The notes beneath the pieces are model-generated. The model had not been told where the DNA came from. It searched no databases and saw only the letters and a list, made by a program, of their open reading frames with translations. This document shows, in pieces, positions 19,606 through 28,842 of a DNA stretch of 64,000 bases (its first letter is position 1; each line of letters starts with the position of its first letter). This DNA comes from an uncultured Kordiimonas sp. (GTDB taxonomy: Bacteria; Pseudomonadota; Alphaproteobacteria; Sphingomonadales; Kordiimonadaceae). Location of the stretch: assembly GCA_947492375.1 (NCBI GenBank), contig CANLMI010000002.1, forward strand, positions 1,179,529-1,243,528, written 5' to 3'. Position numbers and translations under genes: made by a program.

Positions 19606-22245
19606 CTAGAAATTTAGACCTAATTCAAAGTAAACAACGCGGCCCCGTGGGTCATGTAGTCTGGATTCAAAACCGCCATTAGTTGCAACAAATGGTGGGT
19701 CTTGATCGAACAGATTGATCGCTCCAACGGTTAAACGTGTATCGCCAAGGCTTTCAAATATTTGACCTAGGTTTAGTGCGTATTGAACGTCTACGGTTGT
19801 GAAATCGCCAACTGTAGAGCCTGGGTTTTGGTTATCGTTGATACCATCAATGTATCTTACAAATACCCTTGCTTCATGCGTCTCATTTACGAATGAGATA
19901 CCGGTGTTAAATCTAAACTCAGGAGTTGGACGGCTACCGACGCCGAGGAGGGCAAAGTTTCTCTCTCCTAGGCCATCTACTTCAGTACCTGCGCCAGTTA
20001 CAAAGTCATACCCTAAAACCCATGTACCTTCGAAGAAAGGCTGGAATGTACCATAATCGCTATCAATGTCATATTTGATACTTAAATCAATACCGTCAGT
20101 ATCAATATTGGAAGCGTTCACAAAATCGTTCAAGACCTGAACAATTTGCCCGCCTGAGCGAATAACAGCAGGGCCATTGGGGTCAGCATTGACGATTTCT
20201 TGGAAACTGGTTGTGATAATGGCATCCGTGAACGAATAGTTGAAATAGTCAACATCGATGCTAAGGCCGTCGATTGGGCGGAAAGACGCACCAAAGTTGA
20301 AGGCTTCAGATTCTTCCGGTGCAAGGTCTCGGCCGCCTTCAGCTGGCGTGTTTGTCCGTACTGCGGCAAATGTGTTTCCACCTGTTAATGGATCATTCAC
20401 TTGGTTAAGGCTGGTGTTGGTTCCAAACTGTTGGAATACAGATGGTGCACGGAAGCTGGTAGAGTATGAACCACGCAGAGTAATTTCTGATGTTGGTGTC
20501 CATAGTAATGACACTTTAGGATCGAGTGTGTCTCCGATTGTGCCACCATAGTCTTCAAAGCGAAGGGCACCAGAAAGTTCGAGTGTTTCGGTTAGTGGTA
20601 CAAGCACTTCAGCAAAAAAAGCATAAGGTGTTCGTGAAGCATCGAAATCCGGGCCGCCAATCAGGAAGCCAAAACCGTCAGCATTTGAGATGGGGTCAAG
20701 ATCGGAACTTGTTGACTCGTCTCTGTATTGGAAACCGAGTGCTAAGCCAATTTCACCAGCATCTGTTTCTGCAATAGTACCGGATAAAACTGCGTCAACG
20801 ACAAAGAGTTCAGACTCAGCATCATTTGTTTGCTCACCGATTATGAAATCAATTACGCTTGCGCTATTCGGCGATGTTGTAAAGCTGGTTGCAAAAGGAT
20901 TGAAGAACTCGCCGCCAGGAGCACCGCCAGCAAGTGCAGCGGAAAAGTTTGCTGTGATCGTATCTTCAGTGCTACGGAAATGATTGTTTTCTGCATATGT
21001 TACTGCAACATCATAATTCCACCCTAGTCCATAATCCAAGTCACCTCTAATGGAGCCTGAAATACGGTATGTTTCATTTTCGCTGAGCTGCGGCGAAACA
21101 CCTCCGCCATTACCAATTGCCCGGCCAAAGAAAACGACGGGTTCGCCAAATACATTGTTTGGATTAGTTGCTGGTACAATCGCACTGCCGGCTTGAAGGA
21201 ACGGAAATGTTGGGGAGTTTCCGCGAATGGCTTCATTATCTGCGTAGGCTGCTTCCAAGTGGAAATCAGTAGTATCATTAATTTGATAATCTAGAGATGC
21301 ATAAACCTGAATTCGTTCTTCTTCTGGTACTAAATTAAAGAATTCACCAAAATCAAAACTACATAATCCCGGTTGAAGTCCGCCGACAGGAGGGGCTAGT
21401 GCGACTATACCGCCACCAAATTGCTCACAACCTGTAGGGTCAACAATTGGAACACCAGCAGGTAATGCACCAGCACCAAGGCCAATGAATGCGCCTGGGT
21501 TGCCAAGGGAAGAGGTATCGTTTTGCGGTAGGCTAAGTCGTCTCTCTGAGGTGGTTAGCGACGTGCGATCGAAGTAACTGCCTGCAAGTAGGAAATGGAG
21601 TGTATCGTCACTGTTTGTCCAGCCAAACTTTGCTTGAACTAGAAAATCGTTTTGGCTACCTTCATCTGTTACAAATCCATACCGACCTGATGTTGCAAAG
21701 CCTTCAAAATCATCGTCTGTATATAGGTTTACAACACCAGCTACTGCATCAGAACCATAGATAGCGGCCGCGCCGTCTTTTAAAATCTCAACGCGTTGTA
21801 TGGCGATTTGTGGGACTAAAGAGTTTGTATCAACGAATTGAAGACCATCGTTAGTAACGGCAGCGGTTGTAACTTGGCGTCTACCATTTAATAAAACCAA
21901 TGTTGAAGCAACACCGAGGCCGCGCAAGTTGAAGTTTGCTGTACCAGTTGTCGAGCCTTGTGTGAAAGCGTCGGGATTGTTTTCAGATCCGTTGTTGATT
22001 GTTAACGTTTGGACTAGGTCTGCGATCTGTGTTGCACCGATAGCATTTAAATCTGTTGAATTTACTACCGAAATTGGCGACGCACTGTTTTCTTGTGATT
22101 TGCCTCGGATATAAGAACCCGTGACCACCACTTCTTCGATTGTTTCTTCAGTATCCGTTTGTTGTGCCAAGGCACTTGTCGATGATAACAGTGAAATGCT
22201 GCCTAGTGTTAGTGCGGTAGAAGTTAGAAATTTTGATATTCGCAT
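19606..22245 (-). CDS. TonB-dependent outer-membrane receptor
   Basis: 879-residue receptor with signal peptide ending near SALAQQ, TonB box ETIEEVVVTGSYI, a plug with FNLRGLG, TLVLLNGRR, IAIQRVEILKDGAAAIYGSDAVAGVVN, and a long barrel ending in FELGLNF. The VTGSYIRG...SASPISVV pattern is that of the large receptors often annotated for peptide or carbohydrate uptake in marine alphaproteobacteria, distinct from the receptor downstream. The two genes are in the same direction but separated by a terminator and 340 bases, so they are independent units. AGGAGG lies just upstream of the start. The substrate is unknown. Confidence 0.95.
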   Translation of the reverse strand: MRISKFLTSTALTLGSISLLSSTSALAQQTDTEETIEEVVVTGSYIRGKSQENSASPISVVNSTDLNAIGATQIADLVQTLTINNGSENNPDAFTQGSTTGTANFNLRGLGVASTLVLLNGRRQVTTAAVTNDGLQFVDTNSLVPQIAIQRVEILKDGAAAIYGSDAVAGVVNLYTDDDFEGFATSGRYGFVTDEGSQNDFLVQAKFGWTNSDDTLHFLLAGSYFDRTSLTTSERRLSLPQNDTSSLGNPGAFIGLGAGALPAGVPIVDPTGCEQFGGGIVALAPPVGGLQPGLCSFDFGEFFNLVPEEERIQVYASLDYQINDTTDFHLEAAYADNEAIRGNSPTFPFLQAGSAIVPATNPNNVFGEPVVFFGRAIGNGGGVSPQLSENETYRISGSIRGDLDYGLGWNYDVAVTYAENNHFRSTEDTITANFSAALAGGAPGGEFFNPFATSFTTSPNSASVIDFIIGEQTNDAESELFVVDAVLSGTIAETDAGEIGLALGFQYRDESTSSDLDPISNADGFGFLIGGPDFDASRTPYAFFAEVLVPLTETLELSGALRFEDYGGTIGDTLDPKVSLLWTPTSEITLRGSYSTSFRAPSVFQQFGTNTSLNQVNDPLTGGNTFAAVRTNTPAEGGRDLAPEESEAFNFGASFRPIDGLSIDVDYFNYSFTDAIITTSFQEIVNADPNGPAVIRSGGQIVQVLNDFVNASNIDTDGIDLSIKYDIDSDYGTFQPFFEGTWVLGYDFVTGAGTEVDGLGERNFALLGVGSRPTPEFRFNTGISFVNETHEARVFVRYIDGINDNQNPGSTVGDFTTVDVQYALNLGQIFESLGDTRLTVGAINLFDQDPPFVATNGGFESRLHDPRGRVVYFELGLNF

Positions 22246-22259
22246 AAAAATCCTCCTGT

Positions 22260-22275
22260 CGTGACACCTGTCACG
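22260..22275. promoter_or_regulatory. Inverted repeat CGTGACA-N2-TGTCACG in the receptor leader
   Basis: A perfect 7+7 inverted repeat directly upstream of the AGGAGG ribosome-binding site of the 19606-22245 receptor. A TATAAT -10 box on the minus strand (22298-22303) lies 22 bases before it, so the repeat falls in the transcribed leader close to the likely start site. It could be an operator for a dimeric repressor or a small RNA hairpin. Confidence 0.5.
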
Positions 22276-22297
22276 CCTCCATTAATACTCCCCATTA

Positions 22298-22329
22298 ATT
22301 ATAGGACAGATTTTTCACCTTGAGGTCAA
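22298..22329 (-). promoter_or_regulatory. Candidate promoter of the second TonB receptor
   Basis: On the minus strand a perfect TATAAT occupies 22298-22303 and TTGACC occupies 22324-22329. The spacing of 20 bases is longer than the usual 17, so either the -35 box is used suboptimally with an activator or only the -10 element is real. Confidence 0.45.
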
Positions 22330-22397
22330 GGGTTTATCGCATTTGGTTAATCCGAAATCATAATAGTTGTTGTTACAGAACAACAGTCGGTCGTATT

Positions 22398-22799
22398 TTA
22401 GGTTGGGTTGATAGTTGCTCGAACAACAAATATATTCACCTTGTCGACGCCTAGTCGCTTGTCTGCAAAAGGTTTCAGATAGCCGGCGATTAAGTCGGCT
22501 TGTAAGGGTTGATTAACGTCAAAATAATGTTTCGAGAGTGCAATAAGCGCTGATACAAAATCAGATTTAATTTGGGGAGTTCGTTCCTTGATTGATTCAG
22601 TATCTTGGGGGTCTTTTACCTCCAGAACCAGTTGAATTGTTACTTGTCCACGTATTCGGCCGCGTTGGTAAAGAGAAAACTGAATTGGATCGATTTGAAT
22701 TTCAGTAGAAAGCTCTTCTGCACTCTGTGCTGAAGCAACCTGAATATTCAAGGTTATTGGCATGAGTGTAATGACTATAATGTAAAAGATATATTTCAT
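22398..22799 (-). CDS. Small exported protein, weakly FliL-like
   Basis: A 133-residue protein starting MKYIFYIIVITLMP, with a signal peptide ending near QVASAQS. The remaining domain (RGRIRGQVTIQLVLEV, then PQIKSDFVSALIAL and a final VNIFVVRATI) has the strand-helix order seen in the FliL periplasmic domain, but it lacks the FliL membrane anchor arrangement and no flagellar gene is beside it. The frame extends 43 codons further upstream to 22928, but that region is AT-rich and unlike protein, so the internal ATG before the signal peptide is preferred. Function unknown; a membrane-associated periplasmic role is likely. Confidence 0.65.
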   Translation of the reverse strand: MKYIFYIIVITLMPITLNIQVASAQSAEELSTEIQIDPIQFSLYQRGRIRGQVTIQLVLEVKDPQDTESIKERTPQIKSDFVSALIALSKHYFDVNQPLQADLIAGYLKPFADKRLGVDKVNIFVVRATINPT

Positions 22800-22983
22800 G
22801 ACTTTTATGATGATAGATTGTGTGTGAAATGACAAGGTAAGACTTTTGTTGCAAAATGCATCTTGTCTTAATATGCAATAATATTTGATGCAATATGCAA
22901 TATTTAATGTTTTGAATGGTGTGTACAAGTAGTTATATTTTATAACCTGTTGTTATATAACAAAAAAATAAAACTAAAATTTC

Positions 22984-22999
22984 TGGCATAGTATTTGTA
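22984..22999 (+). promoter_or_regulatory. Sigma-54-like promoter overlapping a GTATTTGTAAATAC palindrome
   Basis: TGGCATAGTATTTGTA matches the sigma-54 consensus TGGCAC-N5-TTGCA at all but two positions, with correct spacing. It would start transcription near 23010, just where the folded RNA candidate begins. The sequence GTATTT-GT-AAATAC (22991-23004) is a perfect inverted repeat overlapping the -12 half. A sigma-70 -10 box (TATACC near 23009) is an alternative reading. Confidence 0.4.
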
Positions 23000-23009
23000 A
23001 ATACATTTA

Positions 23010-23130
23010 TACCTCTCGAGCAGGGGTGCGGGGATAGGTTATTATTTTACTCGACCCCCAATCGTGCACCTATTCCCGCAGACCTTCTGCTTAAGATAAA
23101 AGCCGCTTACAATAGTAAGCGGCTTTTTTT
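23010..23130 (+). ncRNA. Candidate small structured RNA
   Basis: A non-coding stretch that folds well on the plus strand. An outer stem AGCAG/CTGCT (23019-23023 with 23087-23091) encloses an internal loop and then a 12-pair stem GCGGGGATAGGT/ACCTATTCCCGC (23028-23039 with 23068-23079, one G-T pair) and a 28-base loop. A strong terminator follows at once. With the promoter-like sequence just upstream this makes a complete transcription unit of about 120 bases. It does not match tRNA, SRP RNA or any riboswitch I know. The structure is seen; expression is inferred. Confidence 0.5.
23098..23130. terminator. Bidirectional rho-independent terminator
   Basis: AGCCGCTTAC pairs perfectly with GTAAGCGGCT around AATA. 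Seven T follow on the plus strand and TTTTAT on the minus strand. It can end both the small RNA candidate and the convergent 23166-26234 gene. Confidence 0.9.
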
Positions 23131-23165
23131 ATGTTTTAACATAAAGTCTAAAGTGTTGTTTTAGG

Positions 23166-26100
23166 TCAGATTATCAAGCCCGAACTGGGATTACCTGCCT
23201 GTAGCCGCGAAAGCGCTGTTTGAAAATCAGCGATTCTGCTTAGTGTTCTTGGATTAACTGGGCCGTCGGTGTTTCCAGCATTCCCATTTGTTAATAAGTC
23301 GCGGAATGGGTTGAATTCGAGCGATCGATCGGCACGTTGTATTTCATTGATGGCGTTATCTAACTGGTTAAGTACAAAACGAGCGGTGGTGCGATCATTA
23401 AGGTTCAGCGCTCCGTCCAGGCCAAGTCCGAATGCTCCGCCCAGGCGTTCTTCCGGTGAACGCTCATCATCTTCTGGGTCAACCGAATCAAATAATTCAT
23501 TTTGAGGAATGAGGCGGCCTGCTGGGATACCGAGCCGGCTAAGGGCGTCTTGACCATCACCGCCAGGGATAAGGGTGACAGCTCTGGCGTCTCTGACGGT
23601 TGAAATGCGAAGCCCTTCGCCTTCTGTGCCTCTGCGAACAGTTACATCAACGTCGCGGAAGGCAGCTATTCGGATTTGCCTCGCAAGATCGCTAAAAGTA
23701 TCGCCTTCATCGATAGTGATTCTGCGTCTTCTTTCTCCGTCTACTTGTAGAAAGAAAAAGTCACCATCGCGGGCTGAGGTCTGATTAATAATATCACGCT
23801 CTTGGCGGATATTAACTGTACCTTGTGTAAGCCCCAAGGTGTCTAATACAGAATTACCTCTTGATGTGAATGCTATGCCGCTCACGTCGGTATTTATGCC
23901 AGCCGAAGCGCCAAACTGTTGTTGGTCTTCTACTTGGCCGGTTGTGGCATTTAAGCGTGCTATAAATCCGTCATCAGCGCCTACGGATGTTTCACCGTCA
24001 ATCGTGCCGCCAGTTGTACCTGCGATAAAGATATTGCCGCCAGAAATAGTGATATCAGCAATGTTGTCGGTGTCTGACGAGCCAAAGAATGTTGTAAAGT
24101 TTGCGTTTAGTGCTGAGCCATTGTCCGTTAAGCTAACAACAAAACCATCCAAGCCACCAGAATTATTGCCATTAACGGTGCCAGCAGTAATACCGTTTCC
24201 TCGTGTTGTCCCTGAAACAACAATATTATTGCCGTCAATTGATATATTTGAAATTGAACCGCCTGCACCGAGTGAGCCTAGGTTTGTTGAGCTAATCTCG
24301 TTTGTAAGGTCAGCGGCGTCAAAGCGGCGAATAACAGCTTCGCCGTTTTCTTCAAGTGCTACAATAACGTCACCATTTGAGGCAAGTTCTATACCTCGGA
24401 TTTGCTCATTTGTTGCACCGCCTATAAGGTTCGAGTCTGTTAGAGTGCCTGTATCACCGTCAAGGCGTAGTAACAGACCATCTCGTCCGCCGCCAAATGT
24501 CGTTGAAGCATTTATACTTGATCGCGCAAATCCACCGAGGAGAATATCGCCGTCTGCATCGGTTGTTAGGGTCAATCCGCTTGTTTCACTAAATGTATCG
24601 AGTTGAAACCTGAATGCTTCTTCACCTCTATTATCAAATTTGACAACGAATGCGTCACCGGGACCTTCTAAAATATCATTTGAACGTAATGCGCTATTGG
24701 TTTGACCTGCAACAATTACATTATCGTTACTATCAATCGTAATTGCAAATGCCGAAGCGTCATCGGACGCACCTAATAAGCGAGAGAAAACCAGATTGCC
24801 CTGCTGGTCAAATCTGTTCAGGAAAACGTCATTTTCGGATGAGGTGTTTATTTGATTACTAAAGCTACCGCGTGACGCGCCGATGGTAAAAATATTACCT
24901 TCACTATCTACGGCAATGTTATTGGCGGATGTGTCTGCGAGAACGCGGGTTGTGTTGTTAATGTTTGTAATATCAAAGTTATCAGCTTCTTCGCCAGCGG
25001 TTTCTGCTTCTTCATCCAGTCGGTCTACTTCGTCTTGGCCAAGAACATCGATACGGGCTTGCGCTAGAATTTCATCACGGCGTGCGGCTACGCCAGGATC
25101 AATGTCATCGTCATTTTCTTCCTCAAATTCGCCGGATAGTTCAGCAATCTGAGTAGCGCCAATATCCGTTGCGGCAAATAATATGGTACCATCGACAGAA
25201 ATTGTAGAGTCTAAATTTGTGAACTCAGTAATACGAGCAGTAGAGGGAGCGTCACCAGTTGATCGAGTATTGGTAGAGCTCACAAATACGCTAGGTGAGC
25301 TTGTGGATGCACTGAAGTTGACATCCTCTAATAAAGTACCGTCAACTTGGATTGCAAAGCGTTCACCGCTGCCACTGACGCTGAAGCGGGTGCGATTATC
25401 CGATATTGGATTGCCATCACTATCAAATGCGGGGTTTCCGCTACTATCAAGTTGTGGGATGGCTTCAATCTGCTGGTTAATAAAGCTGACAACATTATTG
25501 AGTGATAAAGGACCCGAAATATTGGCAAGGTCAATTTCAATATCGTTTGTATCAATAACTGAATTGTTAACAGCGTTGCGCGTGCTTATTGAAACTGTAA
25601 AGACTTCGCTTCCTGTTAGGGTATCAATGGCAGCATCAGGATCACTCGCTGCAAACCCGCCTGTAAAGTCACGATTGTCTGTGCCTAATCTTGCCGTGCT
25701 ATCTGCTTGAAATTCACGGTCACCAACAAATAGGTCCAGTTGATCTAATTCGGCTGCATTGATAAATTCACGAACTTCTTGAAGGCCTCTTTGGAATTGT
25801 TCATCTAATCTCGCTAAGGTTACCTCAGGTGTATCTTCGTCGGCAGCAAACTCTGCAAGTGTTCTCAAGCGGTCGAGGCCTATGAATGTAGCGAAAGTCG
25901 CCTGCCTGTCGGGGTTGTTCTCGACACTTTCTAGACGGTTATCATTGAGGTCAATAAATTCTCTTAGGTCGCGAACTTCTCGAATTCGTTGGTTTAGGGA
26001 ACGTGTGTCTTCTTGATCAAAAGGTGTTTCGATATTTTCTTCGGAAATGTCGAGGTTAACTGCGGGTGTTGTGGTGTTACTAAAGCGGACCGCAGCACTC

Positions 26101-26234
26101 AGGATATCTGCGTTTATACTTAAGCCTAAAAGATTAGCACCAATTCCGACAATAGGGCGGGGTGCAGGGGCATTATTATTGCCACCGAGACCACCAAGGA
26201 GTCCGCCTCCACCTGATACACCAAAAAAGGCCAT
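23166..26234 (-). CDS. Large SBBP-repeat (beta-propeller) protein with flagellin/hook-like ends
   Basis: 1022 residues without a signal peptide, starting MAFFGVSGGGGLLGG. Residues from about 90 to 150 are helical and glutamate-rich. The centre (roughly 420-780) holds repeated units of the kind DSEGNIFTIGAS, DSNDNVIVAGQT, DADGDILLGGFA, SNGDVIVAL, each followed by a strand with FVVKFD or LLLRLD, which is the SBBP beta-propeller repeat. Around 810-890 is a segment like the hook-IN motif of flagellar cap and hook proteins (FFFLQVDGERRRRITI, DTFSDLARQI). The last 100 residues (ARFVLNQLDNAINEI) resemble flagellin C-termini. It may be exported by the flagellar or a type I route; this is inference. 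Its promoter shares inverted repeats with the 35691-36302 gene. It is strongly acidic and Asn-rich. Confidence 0.8.
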   Translation of the reverse strand: MAFFGVSGGGGLLGGLGGNNNAPAPRPIVGIGANLLGLSINADILSAAVRFSNTTTPAVNLDISEENIETPFDQEDTRSLNQRIREVRDLREFIDLNDNRLESVENNPDRQATFATFIGLDRLRTLAEFAADEDTPEVTLARLDEQFQRGLQEVREFINAAELDQLDLFVGDREFQADSTARLGTDNRDFTGGFAASDPDAAIDTLTGSEVFTVSISTRNAVNNSVIDTNDIEIDLANISGPLSLNNVVSFINQQIEAIPQLDSSGNPAFDSDGNPISDNRTRFSVSGSGERFAIQVDGTLLEDVNFSASTSSPSVFVSSTNTRSTGDAPSTARITEFTNLDSTISVDGTILFAATDIGATQIAELSGEFEEENDDDIDPGVAARRDEILAQARIDVLGQDEVDRLDEEAETAGEEADNFDITNINNTTRVLADTSANNIAVDSEGNIFTIGASRGSFSNQINTSSENDVFLNRFDQQGNLVFSRLLGASDDASAFAITIDSNDNVIVAGQTNSALRSNDILEGPGDAFVVKFDNRGEEAFRFQLDTFSETSGLTLTTDADGDILLGGFARSSINASTTFGGGRDGLLLRLDGDTGTLTDSNLIGGATNEQIRGIELASNGDVIVALEENGEAVIRRFDAADLTNEISSTNLGSLGAGGSISNISIDGNNIVVSGTTRGNGITAGTVNGNNSGGLDGFVVSLTDNGSALNANFTTFFGSSDTDNIADITISGGNIFIAGTTGGTIDGETSVGADDGFIARLNATTGQVEDQQQFGASAGINTDVSGIAFTSRGNSVLDTLGLTQGTVNIRQERDIINQTSARDGDFFFLQVDGERRRRITIDEGDTFSDLARQIRIAAFRDVDVTVRRGTEGEGLRISTVRDARAVTLIPGGDGQDALSRLGIPAGRLIPQNELFDSVDPEDDERSPEERLGGAFGLGLDGALNLNDRTTARFVLNQLDNAINEIQRADRSLEFNPFRDLLTNGNAGNTDGPVNPRTLSRIADFQTALSRLQAGNPSSGLII

Positions 26235-26280
26235 CTAATTTGCACCTAATCTATAAGGCCATTGTTAAAACAATTCATGC

Positions 26281-26390
26281 GATAGGCAATAGTTACCTAT
26301 TTGGGCACATATTGCCTATCATGCGAACCATCACCTTGATTCGACTCATATTTACTCGGCAATAATTGCCAAACAATTGCAATTATTGTT
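26281..26390. promoter_or_regulatory. Cluster of TAGGCAAT/ATTGCCTA inverted repeats
   Basis: The region between the divergent SBBP gene and yggT contains GATAGGCAAT (26281-26290) and its exact reverse complement ATTGCCTATC (26311-26320), then GGCAAT-A-ATTGCC (26358-26370) and AACAAT...ATTGTT (26372-26390). On the minus strand a TTGCCT -35-like box lies in the first repeat. The same half-site, TAGGCA/TGCCTA, recurs upstream of the 35691-36302 gene. It is probably an operator region for a dimeric DNA-binding protein. Confidence 0.55.
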
Positions 26391-26482
26391 TATACTCTCT
26401 ACATACACTGCAAGGATCATGACAAATGATAGAGCTATAACTTTACGAAGGTATAAAGGTTTGGCGATAAGGAATAAGAATA

Positions 26483-26785
26483 ATGTTTGCGATTTTTTGG
26501 TTACTTGACACGGCGCTTGGTATTTATTGGTTTTTTGTAATCGCGAGTGTCATACTGAGTTGGCTTGTTGCATTTAACGTCATCAATACATATCAACCTT
26601 TTGTACAAACAGTTTCCAGGTTTCTCCATAATGCCACAGAGCCTATCATTGGCAAGATCCGTCGTTTTATGCCTGATTTGGGCGGCGTGGATTTATCACC
26701 GCTTGTATTGTTACTGTGTATACATTTTATCCGTATATTATTGAGAACATCAATCGCACCTGTGTTCGGGGTGTATGGGTACTGA
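26483..26785 (+). CDS. YggT family membrane protein
   Basis: 100-residue inner-membrane protein with two hydrophobic hairpin halves: LGIYWFFVIASVILSWLVAF near the start and VLLLCIHFIRILL near the end, separated by the conserved NATEPIIGKIRRFMPDLGGVDLSP loop pattern of the YggT family (shown here in part). The family is linked to osmotic-stress tolerance, cell division and envelope function. AAGGA lies nine bases before the start. In related bacteria folD often follows it; here folD starts 390 bases later, so the link persists without tight coupling. Confidence 0.92.
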   Translation: MFAIFWLLDTALGIYWFFVIASVILSWLVAFNVINTYQPFVQTVSRFLHNATEPIIGKIRRFMPDLGGVDLSPLVLLLCIHFIRILLRTSIAPVFGVYGY

Positions 26786-27175
26786 TAGTATGAAGTGAGC
26801 GATACAGTTGATGTTTTATAAGTTTATCTAATATTAAAATCCGTTAAAATGCTATTGTGACACTCATGTTGCTGATTAAGATAATCAGTTATTATGTATC
26901 ATTTGTGTGGTGGTATTTAGGGTGAAAAAGCCTATCGACATCTAACAGGTTTGCTATCGAAAAAACTGAGGTTGCCCAAAAGCTCTATCCGTCTTATAGC
27001 TGGCGAATAATCGTGGCTTAAAATAGTTTTCTTTGAGGGCGATGGTTAACAAGTGGATGAAGGGATAAATCTGTATTTCGCTCATATTGGTATCAGGCTT
27101 TATGACCTATATTGATTATCAATTTATTTTTGAAGGCGATATTTTATCCTTCTTGGAACCGTTAAGGGGCAAATA
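26786..27175. other. Intergenic region between yggT and folD
   Basis: No gene is supported in these 390 bases. A hairpin CTGATTA-AGA-TAATCAG (26872-26888) followed by TTATTATG may be a weak terminator for yggT. The rest presumably holds the folD promoter; AAGGGG lies just before the folD start. In other alphaproteobacteria a DUF167 gene can occupy this position, but no frame here resembles it. Confidence 0.45.
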
Positions 27176-28069
27176 ATGACGGCTCAAATTATTGATGGTA
27201 AGGCTTTTGCGGCTGAAATCAGGGCAAAGGTTGCAGAGAATGTATCAACATTAAAATCAAAATATGCGGTTACACCGGGGCTTGCTGTTGTTATCGTAGG
27301 GGAAGACCCTGCAAGCACGATTTATGTGAACAGTAAAATAAAACAAACTGTTGAAGTTGGAATGAAAAGTTTCCATTTCGCTCTTCCGGATACAATTTCA
27401 GAAGCTGATCTTGTTGCAAAAGTTAAAGAATTAAATGTTGATAATCGTGTGAATGGTATCTTGGTTCAACTCCCATTACCTAAACATATTAAAGAAGCTG
27501 CCGTTATAGAGGCAATCGCCCCTGAAAAGGATGTTGACGGTTTTCATGTGATTAATTCAGGTCTCTTGGCCACAGGTGGTAAGGGTATGGTACCTTGTAC
27601 ACCGCTTGGGTGCCTTTTGATGCTTCAGGATACGCTCGGCGATATGAGCGGCAAAAAAGCCGTTGTGATCGGTCGGTCGAATATTGTAGGCAAACCTATG
27701 GCACAGCTTTTATTACAGGAAAATTGCACTGTAACGTTAGCACATAGCCGTACCAAAGACTTGGCTTCAGAGGTGAAGCAAGCTGATATTGTTGTCGCGG
27801 CTGTTGGCGTGTCTGAACTTGTTAAAGGTGACTGGGTCAAGGACGGTGCGACAGTGATTGATGTTGGTATGAACCGTATCGCAGCGCCAGAGCGCGGCGA
27901 GGGAAAGGTTCGCTTAACAGGTGATGTAGCATTCGATGAAGTTATAGAAAAAGCTGCTTATATCACCCCTGTGCCGGGCGGCGTTGGGCCAATGACGATT
28001 GCATGTTTACTCAGGAATACTGTGACAGCTGCTTGCAGGCAGGCTAGTATTGAAGAAATAGAGCTTTGA
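27176..28069 (+). CDS. folD: Bifunctional methylenetetrahydrofolate dehydrogenase/cyclohydrolase FolD
   Basis: 297-residue cytoplasmic enzyme that interconverts 5,10-methylene-, methenyl- and 10-formyl-tetrahydrofolate for purine and formyl-methionine synthesis. Visible are the catalytic [13 protein letters not shown] segment (Tyr and Lys of the cyclohydrolase site), VQLPLPKHI, the PEKDVDGFH motif, the Rossmann motif [11 protein letters not shown] and the final [15 protein letters not shown]. Length is normal. A short gap of 24 bases separates it from marC. Confidence 0.98.
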   Translation: MTAQIIDGKAFAAEIRAKVAENVSTLKSKYAVTPGLAVVIVGEDPASTIYVNSKIKQTVEVGMKSFHFALPDTISEADLVAKVKELNVDNRVNGILVQLPLPKHIKEAAVIEAIAPEKDVDGFHVINSGLLATGGKGMVPCTPLGCLLMLQDTLGDMSGKKAVVIGRSNIVGKPMAQLLLQENCTVTLAHSRTKDLASEVKQADIVVAAVGVSELVKGDWVKDGATVIDVGMNRIAAPERGEGKVRLTGDVAFDEVIEKAAYITPVPGGVGPMTIACLLRNTVTAACRQASIEEIEL

Positions 28070-28093
28070 TAAATAAATAGTTGATGGGGATGT

Positions 28094-28720
28094 ATGATGT
28101 ATGACGCTTTTATCGCAGCATTCATTGCGCTTTTTGTCATTGTTGATCCGATAGGGATCGCACCTGTTTTTGCCGGCCTTACACAGGGCTCGCCCAGGTC
28201 GCATCAAAAATCAATGGCGATCAAGGGTACAATTATTGGTATCCTTATCCTGATTTTCTTTGCCTTAGCGGGGCAGCCGTTTTTTAAGGTACTTGGAATT
28301 TCGCTTGATGCCTTGCGTGTTGCAGGCGGTGTGATGCTTTTTATCATTGCGGGTGAAATGGTATTTGAAAAACGCACTGAACGGAAACAGGAAACAGCAG
28401 AAAAGCTTGATGAGCATTTCGAAGATATTTCGGTCTTCCCCATTGCTTTGCCGCTCTTGGCTGGCCCTGGCGCTATTGCTACAATCATGCTTATTATGGC
28501 AAATTATAAAGGGGATTATGCAGCCCAAGGTGCTGTTATCGGTGCATTGGTGCTTGTTATGCTTATTACTGTGATTACATTTTTCATGGCAGGTAAAGTA
28601 ATGCAATGGATGGGGCCGTCGGTTAATGCTGTTCTGACAAGAGTCCTCGGTGTTGTATTAGCCGCATTAGCGGCACAGTATATCCTCGATGGTATTAAAG
28701 GGACTTTCTTCCCGAGCTGA
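28094..28720 (+). CDS. MarC family inner-membrane protein
   Basis: 208-residue protein with six membrane segments arranged as in MarC: an N-terminal FIALFVIVDPIGIAPVFAGLT, a middle LRVAGGVMLFIIAGEMVF, then the second half ALPLLAGPGAIATIMLIM. Conserved DPIG and GPGAI motifs of the two halves are intact. Despite its name the family is not shown to cause drug resistance, and its substrate is unknown. It follows folD closely on the same strand. Confidence 0.93.
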   Translation: MMYDAFIAAFIALFVIVDPIGIAPVFAGLTQGSPRSHQKSMAIKGTIIGILILIFFALAGQPFFKVLGISLDALRVAGGVMLFIIAGEMVFEKRTERKQETAEKLDEHFEDISVFPIALPLLAGPGAIATIMLIMANYKGDYAAQGAVIGALVLVMLITVITFFMAGKVMQWMGPSVNAVLTRVLGVVLAALAAQYILDGIKGTFFPS

Positions 28721-28842
28721 TTTTTACTCAAGTATACTTGTACATAATTCATGACGTTTAAGCTGTTGACAGCAACAGCGATTGTCGGACACTCTTTCAT
28801 AAATTTCAGCTAAATAACCTATTAGGTTTTGAGGGAGTAGTT

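Noticed and set aside
19267-22400. Cobalamin riboswitch before the TonB receptors
   Set aside because: No B12-box-like segment or matching fold was recognised in either leader.
23010-23130. 6S RNA or SRP RNA identity for the small RNA candidate
   Set aside because: It is too short for 6S RNA and lacks the SRP GGAA/GGUC core; left as an unknown candidate.
23839-25710. Long plus-strand frames opposite the SBBP gene
   Set aside because: They mirror the codon bias of the minus-strand gene, have no recognised domain, and the minus-strand frame spans the whole region with clear repeats.
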